The notes under the pieces were generated by a model, which worked only from the letters and a program-made list of their open reading frames with translations, was not told the DNA's origin and did not search any database. 64,000 bases of DNA. Source: Cryphonectria parasitica EP155. Lineage: Eukaryota > Ascomycota > Sordariomycetes > Diaporthales > Cryphonectriaceae. The DNA lies in assembly GCF_011745365.1 (NCBI RefSeq), contig NW_024468915.1:3078653-3142652 (forward strand), given 5' to 3'. Below are positions 11,963-23,149 of this stretch, in pieces (positions within the stretch are counted from its first letter, which is position 1; each line of letters begins with the position of its first letter). A program made the position numbers and the translations under genes.

Positions 11963-12850
11963 ATGCCCCTTGTCGACCCTGTCACCATGTCCGCCTCTAC
12001 TTCGTCGTCGTCGTCCTCCCCTTCCAAGGCTCAGTCGATCGCCGGGAAGACTAGCGACCAGTCTCAATTGCAGCAGCCTGTTCGCCTGAAGGCGACGATT
12101 GTAGTACAAGCAGCACGTCATGTCTCCCCAGTCGTCCTTGCTGGCCTGTTCATGGCTGGCTTTGGACATCTCGTCGCCTCTCCTGTGTCGACCATGTGGG
12201 CCGCCTTGCCCGTCGTCGCCGCTCTGCAGCTCCTCCACGCCATCATCTGTCTTCCCGTGGCTGGCTCTTCCGGAGCAATCAAGGCCAGGAAACAGCGCTC
12301 TGGCGACAAGAAGAAGGCCACCGAAGGCTCCGGCCCAAACCTGGTCATTGTGGGCTATCTTACCCCCCCCCCTTCTCTTCCTCTTCTTCCTCCTCTGGAC
12401 CTCTTTTCTTGCAGCAGCCTTCTTTGCTAACTGTGAAGTACCTTTGGACGAAAACAGACGGCCCTGCTCTCTCTCCTGCTCTCCGTCCTCCTGGCGCCTA
12501 TCCTCCACGCTGCGATGATTCTTTTCGGCGCCCCTTTACTCACGCACGTCTCGCATACCTTCCTGTGCGCCGCACACCTGTCTCTCCTGACCTCCTTCCC
12601 GCTCTTCTACGTCCACGGTATCGACCCGACCGTGTGGACCTCACTCGCCGGTTTCAAGGCTCCTCTCGACGAGTGCTATGGTGGCCTCTTGGGAGGATTC
12701 CTAGGCGCTTGGCTGGGTGCCGTGCCTATCCCGCTGGACTGGGATCGTGAGTGGCAGAAGTGGCCCGTTACCATCTTGGTCGGTATATACGCTGGCTATC
12801 TATCTGGGCGGATACTTGGAGGTACTCTGCTCTGGGGGAAAAAGTTTTGA
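11963..12850 (+). CDS. gpi11: GPI ethanolamine-phosphate pathway protein Gpi11/PIG-F
   Basis: Start ATG 11963 has a strong context (gccgccATGcc). Exon 1 runs to about 12349 and exon 2 is 12458-12850; the acceptor AACAG at 12457 is preceded by a GCTAACT branch point. The donor is not canonical (GTGGGC at 12350 gives the right phase; GTCATT at 12344 also would), so residues at the junction are uncertain. About 259 residues, very hydrophobic, with roughly six membrane segments. The C-terminal block AVPIPLDWDREWQKWPVT followed by a hydrophobic segment is the hallmark of Gpi11/PIG-F, an ER membrane partner of the Gpi7 and Gpi13 enzymes that add ethanolamine phosphate to the GPI anchor mannoses. 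Exon 1 has a Ser-rich N-terminus; the intron is pyrimidine-rich with a short oligo-C run. Confidence 0.87.
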
Positions 12851-13128
12851 AGCTTAGAGCTCCTTGTCGTTGTCATCGTCATCTTCTACTACTTGCATAT
12901 GTGAGCAAAGCTATGTGAGGGGATTTGATATCCCATAGCCGAAAGAAACACTGGATACCTCTAATAGAAAACAAACCATTTGAAAGAAAGGGGAAAAAAA
13001 AAAAAAAGACAAACAAAAAACCGGAACGCCGTTCATCATCAGAGTATGCTACGCAGGCCAGAATATCTTGTCCCAGCAAGGGTAACCATCCTTAGTCCCT
13101 CTTTGCGTAATGTAAATAATCTTTGTCT

Positions 13129-13968
13129 TCAAGCCTTGGTAAGGTGCCGCAGCTCCTTTCGTGTCTGCGCAGGGCCCCCAACGCGTTTATGATAACCAAA
13201 CAAGGTCGTAAGAAGCTTCACCAGGACCGGGAAGAAAACAGCAAACAGGGTAGCCCGCACCGAGGCCACAACACCACCGCCCTGGTTCTCCTTCATCTTG
13301 GCCCCTGCTGCCGCTGCCTCCTTCTCCTCCTTGCGATACCGGTCACACACCTCGAGGAACAGCTTCGGGTCGTCCGTCATGATACAGTCCAGCTTCTTGC
13401 GGATGGCCCAGCGCATCCAGGACACCTTGTTCACGGTCCACGCGTACAGAGGCCGCCCGTCCTCCTGGCAGTCCCGGATGAAGCGCGGCCCGCCCAGGCA
13501 GTACAGCGGCTCCTGGCGCATGTTGATGGCCACGTTGGGCACTCTGAGGTACTGCCTCGCCAGGGGCAGCGTCACCCCGATCCAGGCGATGGCGAAGCCG
13601 GGGAGCAGCTCGTGGCACAGGCGGAGGTGCTTGGCCGTCCAGCAGCCCAGGACGACCCGCCGCGTCCAGGCTGCCGAGGGCGGCGGCTGCGGTGCCTCGC
13701 GGAGGATGGTCTCGGCGATGCGTGGGATCATCTCCCCGGCTGGGTCGTCGATCTTGATGTCCAGCAGCAGCCAGACGGCCTCGTTGCCCGGCTCGGCCAG
13801 GTACGCGAGCAGTTCTGACAGGCGCGGCATGGGTTGGCGCGGCTCGCGGAGGGTCCGCAGTGTTTGCAGGTAGGCCCAGTCGCGGTCTCGGACTAGGCCC
13901 TCTTCGCCGTAGCAGCGCTTGAGATCTTTGTCCTGTGAGATTCATTGGAGGGTCAGTATATAAATATT

Positions 13969-14031
<63 letters not shown>

Positions 14032-14373
14032 GTTTTGTCTTGAAATGACGAGAGAGAGAGAAGTGGAAAAGAGGAGAGAGCTCACATGTGAGATGACGAC
14101 GACCTTGTCTTTGGACAGGTGCAAATCCGTCTCAATGGCGTGGGCGCCGACCTCGACAGCCCCTCGAAACGCTCCCATTGTGTTCTCTGGAAAGCTGGCC
14201 TTGTACCCTCGATGTGCAACGGCCTGAGGCATTCCATTGTGGTTGAGCGTCCACCACGCCGGCGGAATGCCATTGTCATCACTACTGGATGGTGGCTTGT
14301 TCACATCTGTCGTCTCGTCTGACAGTACTCGTTGTCGGAGGGCCGACTTCACGTCGGCAGCAGCCTCGCCCAT
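13129..14373 (-). CDS. Glycerophosphodiester phosphodiesterase (Pgc1-like)
   Basis: Exon 1 is 14086-14373, exon 2 is 13129-13932, with a 153 bp intron containing a TG microsatellite; 363 residues. GDPD catalytic motifs are intact: AVAHRGYKASFPENT (His54, Arg55, Glu63), ETDLHLSKDKVVVISHD (Glu81, Asp83, His96, the last split from the following Asp by the intron), WLLLDIKID and a late YAWTVNKVSWMRWAIRKKLD leading to a TDDP motif. Order and spacing resemble yeast Pgc1, a phosphatidylglycerol phospholipase C, more than glycerophosphocholine phosphodiesterases, so a membrane-lipid substrate is likely but inferred. A hydrophobic stretch near the C-terminus (VRATLFAVFFPVLVKLLTTL) could be a membrane anchor. 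Confidence 0.86.
13971..14030. repeat. (TG)n microsatellite inside the GDPD intron
   Basis: About 30 uninterrupted TG units in the single intron of the GDPD gene. It generates spurious Cys-Val and Thr-His repeat frames that are not proteins. Confidence 0.97.
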
Positions 14374-15675
14374 GTTTATCGATACGTATATATGTATGTA
14401 TTCGCAGTTCTCCTCCAGAATCAGATATAATGGGATGTCCTGTGTAATAGGAGATCAGGTACGATGATGGTGAGGCTGGCAATGAAGAAGAAGATGAGGA
14501 AAGATGATGATGGGCGGGGTTCTTGTGAGGAGAAGAGGGTAGGAGAGGGAACACAGAAAAGAGCAAGTGGTTCTGAAGGCGACGAACAAGCTGAAGAACT
14601 TGGTGATGATGATGCTGCTACATTTCTATTACGCTATGGTGGAGACTTACAACACACCTGCACTGCCTCCTGCGTTGTTAAATCACAATTTAAAGTAGAG
14701 CAGAATCCAAAATGTCGGATGATGAGACCCGATTCCAAGGTTCTTGGGATCTGATCTGCACGACTGCTGCTGTGTGGCGACGGGCCCGTCGGATGATTTT
14801 CCAGCCCTTTTCTCTTGAACTGGGGCTGAATCTTGCATGTGTTTGGCCTGGAGAGAAGGTAAGTAATTACTAGCTGAATGCAGACCTTGATTGTTTGGAA
14901 AGAGGACATACAGTCTACTTACCTGAATAGTGACTTCTTGGGAAGTCCTACAGTATTTTACGTCGTCCAGGACTTTTGGGACTTGTCTACTCACTCACAA
15001 GTCATACTCCGAAGGAGCCGACCTTGATTCTAAAATCCGCAAACTCCGTTCTGAGGCTTGCTCGTTGTAAAGCAATAGGTGGTCAATGCTGATTCATAGT
15101 ATTTAATTTTTTAAGAATAAGGAAGAAAAGAAAGAAAAATGACCTTACTGACAAGTCAGAAATGGCCGTCGTACAGCGTGTTCTATAGGTCGTTTTGATT
15201 GGTGAGTGAGACATTTGAAGGGGGAGGGTGGGAAGGGGAACATAAGAGAGAGGTGAGCAACAGGGGAGGGGGTGGGTAGGCCTCAATCGTTGAAAGTCGG
15301 ATGGAATCATTCATATTCAATCTCGTATTCATACTTTTTGAGACGTGTGAAAGCTACATGTACTCTCAAGCAGAGGGAAAGCAATCGCAAGCTAAAACAA
15401 GAGACTGCAATGTGGCAATAGTCACAGAGCAGAAAAGACAGCCACCCCCGCCTCCCCGCTCCGCCCCCCCCCCCCCCCAAAAAAAAAAGGAATCAAAAGA
15501 ACCCTCATATAAAAAACACCAGCACAGAAATCACCCACCTATACACGCCATGATATCTGATATGAAGCCACAATAGCAATTTCTCTCAAGACAAACGGAG
15601 AAAGAGAACAACAAACTTCATAATAGACATTTCCCCAACAAGCGCTCAACCAGTATTGAAATAAAAAAAGTCCAT
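14374..15675. other. Intergenic region, GDPD upstream and facB downstream
   Basis: Holds the GDPD 5' leader and promoter and the facB 3' region. A C15A10 junction lies at 15464-15488. No conserved coding frame recognised. Confidence 0.5.
15464..15488. repeat. Oligo-C/oligo-A junction tract
   Basis: Fifteen C followed directly by ten A. A similar C12A11 tract occurs at 21130-21152. Confidence 0.9.
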
Positions 15676-18586
15676 TTACAATCCAAAACTACCGTCTGTT
15701 GGCAGCCCTTCCAGCACGAATCCATCCGCCGGCATCATCGATCCATGATGATGATGACTCACAGAAAACTCCCTAAAGTCCAGCGACGCCATGTCGTCGC
15801 CACCAGACACCGAGCTGAGGCTCTCCTCGCTCAGGCTCGAGGCATGTGGCGCGCCAAAGTCGCCTAGGTTGAAGGTGGACAGGTCCAGCGCGTCGGGGGA
15901 CCAGTTGTTGCTGCTGCTCTCCACGGCAGAGCTGACTGGCGTCTCCAGCGTGACCTGAGGACCGCCGTAGATGGCATCGTAGAGATTGGCCTGTCCCGCG
16001 TCGATCTGACCCAGCAGTGCCTCCCACTCCGATGCAGACATGCCGCCTGAAGTGGACGCCTTTTGCGGTACCTGCACTGGGTTGTAGAATGGCTGCTGGG
16101 ATGGAGCTGGCACCGTGGTTGGAGATATGCCACGCTGGTGCTGCTGCTGCTGCTGCTGGTTGTTATTGTTGTTGTTATTGTTGTTGTTGTTGTTGTTCTT
16201 CTGGCTGACCCTGCTCTGTGGTGGCGATGTTGGGTTGGGTTGCCGAGGCACACTGTTGCCCCTCATTGATAGGTAGTCTATTGGTAACTTCTGTGAACAG
16301 GCCATCATCGCAGATTGTGGTACCGACAGTCGCTGGTCACGTCGCTGCATGAAGGATGCCGGGTTGGGCCGGCCGCTGTCCAGGGAGGCCCGTGAGGCCG
16401 GGCGTTGCGCCTGCGGTCGTTCTGCTGCGGGGACTGGCGAGGTCTTGAGCATGGCCAGCCTCTTGAGCTTCTCCTGCTGCAACAAGAGGTCGGTCTCACT
16501 AACGCTGGGGTGTCGACCAAGCGAGTACTGCTGTGGCTGATTCCTCGAGATTGAGTGCCTCTGTTTCGGTTTGGAGGGTGATGGTGAGGTCTGTGGCGGT
16601 GGTGCAGCCACACTGATATCAGGACTCTGTCCGGGAGGTGTCGGTAGTGATTGTGGTGGCTCGTCCACATTGACGACAAGACTTGCGATCCGCGTAAAGT
16701 CTTGTGTGCTGTGCACCTTCATTTTCCCGACAATGCTGAGCACAGCGTTGACCAGCCTGTCGTTGTCTTTCATCATCTTGCTGTCCTGCTTGAGCTCAAG
16801 ACTCTGGTACAGGAGAGCCATGCCGCAAGACACCAGCAGATCAGTCTTGTTGAGACAGAACGAGAATGACAGGCTCCTCTCTTCGAGCAGCTGTGCGATC
16901 TGGATCGTATGCTTGCTCGACTCACTGATGGACATGACTGCCGGCGCTGCCCTGGGACCGAGGCTGGATCCCACAGCAGGTCTGTAGATGAGCGTACGGA
17001 TATAATAGTACGCAACAGCCTGGGAAAACGATCAAAAAGAGTCAGTACATTTGTGTATTCTCCATCATCCGGACCATATCAAGAAGAAGCCAGCATGGAC
17101 AATGACCTACCAGTAGGGGAGATCGGCTGCCTGTGATGTCGGTGGATGGCTTGTCTTGTTTGAACGTGAGCTTGAGGTGTTGGGGTAGGGTGTTGGACCA
17201 ATCATCCAGTTCGCCCTCCAGGCTGGACAGCTGCTGCAGAGAGAGCTCATGGCTGGTCGCGGCAGGGTAGTTCTTCTCCAGGACCCTGGCGAGGATGCGG
17301 GACGCCCGGAACAGAGCCAGAGCGCCTGACAGGCGTGTGCTCTCGCCAGGCAGCGTCGGCAGGAATCCCTTTTCGGTGACGTACTCGTCGTCTATATCGT
17401 TGGGGTATTCGGCGTATATGTCATCTTCCTTGATCAGCTTGGGCAGGCCGAGGGTGGCGGCGGAGAAGCAGTCCAGCGTGTACAGGGCCCAGAAGACCTT
17501 CTTCCTGGTCTCGATGGTGAGAGCGCCGAAGGAGAAGCGCTTTTGGGACTGATGGAGCCCGAGCCTATGCGACAGGCCGACAGCGAGGCATTTATAGTGC
17601 TGGAGGCGTTTGTAGTCGGCTCGGATCTGGCAGTACGTCAAGGCCAGGACCAGGCACTGGAGGGTCTCCATCGTGTCGTCCATCAGGATGGCCTGGAGCG
17701 ACCGCTGCCACTGCTGTTCACAAGCAGCCACCTGCTCGAGATCGGGATTCTCGCTCGACAGAGCAGCCACGGCAAATACCAGGTACAGCTGCGCAAGCTT
17801 GTGATGGCTCTTGACCTTCTCGGGGTCGGCCACCCAGTCCTCGTAGATGCGGAGGAACGTCGGCTTGTGCAGGATGGGAAAGAGGGGCGCCCATTCTTGG
17901 AAATAGATGTTGACGCATCGGTCCGAGAACAGGCGCGGGGGACTCAGCATGACGGTGCTGGCGTGCTGCGCCACGAGCGGACAGCAGCCCTGGATGTGCA
18001 GAAAAGACTCGGTGTTGAAGTCTGAGCAGGGCTTGCCGGCCTCTTGGAGCCTGCGCTTGAGAGCCTCTATGAAGCCTCGCCCACTGGACGGACCCATATA
18101 GTACGAGTCTGAGTTCTCCACCCCCAACAGGAGCGGTGATGCCTGAATGCGGAATGTGTCTTCTCTCGGCGGCGTAGCCTCTCTCCCAGGTCCGCTGTCC
18201 ATCATCATCGGCGAGCTGCTCATGGGCGACATGGCCGAGGCGCTGGGCCCCTCGGATAACCGGCGGTGGTTGTGGTTCCCGTGCATCTTGGACAGCATAT
18301 CGATCTTCTCATCCTTCTCGTCCAGCAGATCTTTGAGGTCCCGCACCTCAGCCTCCAACACCCTGACTCTCTCTTCCAGGCTCTCTGTGTACCCCCTCGG
18401 AAAGGCGCGGCGGCTGAGCTTGTCGCTGGTGCGGCACTCGAAGCCGACATTGGCACACTGGGTACAGGTCGGCCGAATCCCGTCGCATCGTATCTTTTTG
18501 CTCCTGCAGCGGTCGCAGGCCTGGGCGATGCGGCTCTGTGAGCTGCTGCCCACCTTGATGACCTTCATGGGAAGTATTCCCGGCAT
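15676..18586 (-). CDS. facB: Zn2Cys6 transcription factor FacB/Cat8 (acetate and gluconeogenesis activator)
   Basis: Exon 1 is 17111-18586, exon 2 is 15676-17019, intron 91 bp; 939 residues. The N-terminus MPGILPMKVIKVGSSSQSRI and the binuclear cluster Cys24, Cys27, Cys34, Cys41, Cys44, Cys51 match fungal FacB/Cat8 almost motif for motif, followed by RRAFPRGYTESLEERVR and a heptad-like coiled coil (about residues 70-100). A fungal-specific transcription-factor middle region follows (about 150-620), with exon 2 resuming at AVAYYYIRTLIYRPAVG. A Asn/Gln homopolymer segment lies near residues 767-790 and the end is acidic and hydrophobic (EGLPTDGSFGL), a likely activation domain. In Aspergillus and Neurospora (acu-15) the orthologue activates acetyl-CoA synthetase, glyoxylate-cycle and gluconeogenic genes on C2 carbon. 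The intron position is supported by frame and by the conserved join. Confidence 0.93.
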
Positions 18587-19427
18587 GCTGGCGGTGAGGC
18601 GACACTGCGCGGGACAGGACAGATCCTCTCTTCGGTCGATCGTAATTTGAAAAGTATGTAGGTGACGAGGTATGGGGAATTTTTCACAGGAACTAAATTA
18701 ATAACTTGTGTCGACTCGATTTGAGTGCTGGCCGAATTAAGCGTAAACGAGACAGATCTCGACGTATGGATGGTCAAAGATAACAGCGTTCGGTGTAATT
18801 GACGGTGCTTTTAACGAGTCATCTCAGGTCACATTCGCGTCTCCTCGCGCTTTCGTCCAGATGCTCGGCGTCGCGAACATGTGTAGTCGATGCGCAGCAC
18901 TTTAAGAATGAGCCCCCACAGTGATCACAGAGACAAGAGATTCGCAGCAGACGAAAAGGAAGTTGAAAAATTGGATAATAGGGAATATCGCACGTAGGAC
19001 GAGGGACTGAATTCTGGGAAATGGAGGAAGAAAGGAGAAGGGGTTCGAATTGGGTACGGTTAAAAGAGGAACCAGTGGAGGCTTTAGAAGGGGGGGGCAG
19101 GTCAAGGCGGGATGATCGAGAGAAGACAAGAGAGGGGGGGGGGGCAAGGCGAGGCGACTCGGGGCAGGGAATGGGCATGACGGTCCGGGACTAAATCCCA
19201 AACTGGGGTCAACCAGACAGGAGGTGGAGCAATCAGCTTCCATCCTCTCCCAAGCATAGACCACGTTATTGGTGTGTGGGAGTCCAAGTGTCTCCACTCG
19301 AACTATGTGTGTGCCACGAGGGAAATCTGGGGTCGAGGCCGGGGTTTGGCTTCTGGGGTCCGGTGGATTCCGGGTCGTGAAAGATAGCGGCCCTGCAGAC
19401 TTCTTTGAAGGATCGATCGTACGGTAA

Positions 19428-19477
<50 letters not shown>

Positions 19478-20890
19478 TGCGCGCGCGCGTGTGTGTCCAT
19501 ATCATTACACACAGAGGCAGAAGTACCGGTACTTGGAAGAGAGCGAGCAGGACCACCGAGCACCGAGGACCTGTACGTAACGACGCCTTTTGTTGAGAAA
19601 CCCTCCTCCTCTCGTCGAAGGATTCTGTCCAGATTGACTAGGCGCGAACAGCCCTGTACCATTGGTCGACGAGAATGCGGGCGCAAGCCACTGGCTTGAC
19701 TCATGATTGTGAAATCGCCAACGGTATTGCAGTAGCTCGGCTAAGTAAACCTTCAACGATGGTGGGCGACCCGGATTGGACTTGGGCTTAGTCCTGGTCC
19801 TGGTCTCCGGCCCCGTTCCCAGTTCACTGGGATCCGTTTTACCCCGGAAACCCCAGGTTTTCTTCACTTTCGGTTTCCGGCTTGCGTTAGACCCAAGAGC
19901 CAACGAACAGCCCAGCAGAGACCAATTTCTGTGCCGTGTCGCGTGGTACGGGCACCTCCTTTAGCGATGGCGTTCCCCCACTGTCCCAAGAGATGTTGAG
20001 TTGCAGTGCAGCGCTACCGTAGACGCATGCAGTATTATTCCGGTGTCACGCTCGTGAGACATGGGAAGGCACCTTGCCTGACACCCACCCAGAACCCCTA
20101 CTGCCAGCAGCTTGGTGTACTTTGGCCGCTCTGGTGTTCAAGTTCACGATGGTCTTGAGATCTTGTCAACCTGCCGTCGATGGTCATGTGAATCAGTGAA
20201 CCCCTTGGCGGCTTGGCGGGCTCATCTCCCGTGCATTGTTACAGCCTGTGTAATTCAGCAGTTTGGAATTTATTCAACAATTAGCACCCGAGGGTGCCGT
20301 ACCATGGTTTGGAGGAGTTCGATCAGCATGCAAGGTATCCCCTCTCAGGTGTGGCCTCTCGTGATTTCTGCATTTTTGTTTCCTCAGTACCCAGTAGTTA
20401 ATCAGGCGATCTGACCAAAGAAGGACGGACTCCCTCGACTCTTGAAGACCAAAAATTGACAGACAATATTCTCACTAGCATTGGCGATTTTGACAGATGC
20501 AGAGATGCTACGGGTGGAATTCGCACCAACACCCTGACGATCATCATCCTTTGTCGTCATCAGGTCTGTGAGTCGAGCTGTGATCTCCGAGTTTGTATTG
20601 ATCCTGTCAATTTACATAGCAGACATAGTCGCAGGCGGCGGTGTCGTATCTGCGGTTCCGCCCACGGATCCGAATTTAGCACGTCCTCGTGCGGTTCCAC
20701 TCAGGTCATCAGCGCCTGAGGGCTGAAAGTATCGGCTGTTGAGTGACACCCGACGATCGGTCTCGATCTCAAGCCCTTTGATGACGAACCAAAGCTCCAC
20801 ACACGACCGGCTGTGTCGCCAGATGCTGCTAGCCTTCTCATTGGCTCTCAGCCAGGAGCAGTGTCGACGAAGATTCAAGATCTCTACTCC
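18587..20890. other. Long facB upstream region
   Basis: About 2.3 kb between the facB start and the 3' end of the SET gene. It contains oligo-G runs (near 19094 and 19135), a compound dinucleotide repeat (19430-19496) and no conserved coding frame that I recognise. Long upstream regions are common for metabolic regulators; specific binding sites were not assigned. Confidence 0.5.
19430..19496. repeat. Compound (TC)n(TG)n(CG)n(TG)n microsatellite
   Basis: A TC run passes into TG, then CG, then TG again in the far upstream region of facB. Confidence 0.93.
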
Positions 20891-22665
20891 TCAGCTGAAG
20901 TCATTTTCGGAAGGGTCCTCCTCTTGGGTATCATTAGACTCAGCGCCAGCCTGCATCGACGCGAGATAGGTTGTGACGCTCTCTTCTGCCAGAAGTTTGT
21001 TCCGCTATAGAACGTGAGCACGTCAAAATTGATTAGCTTCCGGACGTTGTTCACCACGACACGGCAAAAAGTTTCATCCTTCACACGGTGTCTAGAGGAA
21101 TCTCACAGTGTAAGATGTCTGCTGGGAAACCCCCCCCCCCCAAAAAAAAAAAGGGAGAGAGGGAGAGAGATAAATAATAAAAAGCTTGCATTTGTGCGAT
21201 TTTGGCGACAGTAAACTCACCTGATCTTCCAGTGCCGCTGATGTTCTCTCGAGGGCGCCCTTCTCTATGCGCTTCAACATGCGCGCGTTGATGGCGTTGA
21301 AGCTGCTGACCTCATCGACCACACCAGCTTCTTCGCTCTCGTACAGCTGTTGCAACTGCTCCTCAAGTCGCTGGGAGATTACCATGTTCACTCGTAGTCT
21401 GAACACGTCTCGCAATGGATGGTCTGCAATGAGCGTCTCAAACGATGCGGCCTGTTCAGTAACATCACTGTCTTGCCAGAACATCCTGAGCTCTCTGCCA
21501 CCATCGGACGACTGCAGGATCTTGAATTCCAAGCCGTCCTCTTCATTCAGGCACACTAAAAAGGCGAAAGGGCTCGTATACTCCATCTCCCCATCGACTT
21601 CCTTGACCTGAATGGAGGGAGTGCCCGTAAAGATGTGAGCTTTCGCCCTGCCGAGCGGATCGTCTGGGAGGGTGTCTAGGGGCAAGGTGAGACAGCAAGC
21701 TCCGGATGAAGCATCTAAGAAGCCATAAGAAAACAGCATCTCCGCGGCTGGCTTGTCTGAGCCATAGCTGATGGTGATTTCATCCTTACTGTCGACCTGG
21801 CTACCAGGCCGGAGCAGCAGAACGACCTCATCTTGGGGTGTCTCCTCGTAGTATGCGTTTGCTTCAGTTGAATGATTTGCCATATCAATACATGGGACCA
21901 TAGATGGTCCGGACCTGGGCAGCTCGAGCACCCTAGATCGATACCAAGCGTCAAGGCGATACCAGTCCACCAGTTGGATAGGATTGTTGTTATCCCAGAA
22001 AGCGTTCCTCCAACGTTCGATGTCGGATGACTTCTCGCGAATTTCGTCGAACTCGCGCGCGAGTGCCAGCATCTTTGCGTTTAGGGCGGGCTAAGGAGAG
22101 CAGATCCAGTCAGAGTTCGTCAAACATGAACACCAGGCGCCATGAATTCGGTGTACGCACTTCAAGGGATGTTCCTCGGAGGAGCGCGCGTTCTTCCTCG
22201 ATCCACAGAATCGGCACCGGCACATGGTCATCTAGGATTTTGATATACTCTGTCCATGGAGTTGAGAGGCCTCCCAGCTCATGAGCCTGGGAAGAGAGGG
22301 CTAGCTGGGCCAACAAGAACAACAGCACATCGTGTCGTGGACTCTGCTTTGATGTCAGCTGTGTCCTTTATTTCGCCTCCATCAGACCGAGAGAACATGC
22401 GACCTGCCTTGTGCCCGCAAGCATCCAAGAGTGCCCTAAAGTTCCTGTCTGCTTTGGCATACTCTTCCACAGCTCCTGCATTCAAGAGCAGGTCACGAGG
22501 GACTGTGATGAGAGGAGACAGTCCAATTTCAGCTGATTTTGCTTGGGCGACCAGCCCATGGCCCTTGTCCGGGATGGTCTTCACCTCAACGTGAGAAAAT
22601 GTTGCATTATTGAGGCTCATCCAGGCCGGAAGTGACTCCAGTGGCAGCTTCTCTCGAGGCATCAT
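20891..22665 (-). CDS. SET-domain protein lysine methyltransferase (Rkm/Rubisco-LSMT type)
   Basis: Four exons on the minus strand: 22397-22665, 22161-22341, 21221-22090, 20891-21004; 477 residues. The start MMPREKLPLESLPAW is followed by a split-SET N-terminal motif (DKGHGLVAQ). LLFLLAQLALSS and STPWTEYIKILDDHVPVP are conserved in this subfamily. The SET core is MVPCIDMANHSTEANAYYEE (the catalytic NHS region) and EITISYGSDKPAAEMLFSYGFLD. The C-terminal part matches the Rubisco-LSMT substrate-binding domain and ends RNKLLAEESVTTYLASMQA. Family members methylate ribosomal proteins or other cytosolic targets; the substrate here is not predictable. The first intron (22342-22396, 55 bp) is the least certain: its GTTCTC donor is weak, and another donor at GTCTGA also fits the phase. 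The last intron (21005-21220) carries a C12A11 tract. Confidence 0.85.
21130..21152. repeat. Oligo-C/oligo-A junction tract in a SET-gene intron
   Basis: Twelve C followed directly by eleven A, inside the last intron of the SET methyltransferase gene. Confidence 0.9.
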
Positions 22666-23149
22666 AGACAAGTTTTGCGGCAGGAAGAGAGCAGGGGATA
22701 GAAAATAAGGGCTGTTGCAGGTATCGTGGTTGAGAAATACATTTGATCCCAGAGAATATTGTTTACTACTGCGGATAAGAAGGAGCACTGAGCACTTACA
22801 GCATTAATGTCACTGTTAAGACCCCTGTATACACCCGGACCTCCCTGTTGCATCAGCAGCAGGACCCAGTCGTTTCAGGGCCGTTGGAAGCTTAACCCAC
22901 TAAGCCTAGGGCCTGAACCCAAAGCCACAGTGGCTTGGTGGCAGACAGTCACTGCCAGGACAGCATGTGCTAATCGATTCCTACTTCGGAGCTACCCCTC
23001 CATGGAAGACAGTATCTTGGAGGGGGAGACTTTGATTTTCTCTCCACCACACCACACCACCGGCTACTACTACTACTGCCACCAACACCATCCCCAGGCA
23101 CACCCTTCACCAAAGAACGACGAGGCCTCCCCTCAGTTGATCACCCAGA
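22666..23149. other. Divergent promoter region, SET gene and GTPase gene
   Basis: A 484 bp head-to-head interval. It must contain both promoters. No further motif assigned. Confidence 0.5.

Noticed and set aside
13970..14227. Cys-Val repeat frame (and its Thr-His mirror)
   Set aside because: Produced by the TG microsatellite inside an intron.
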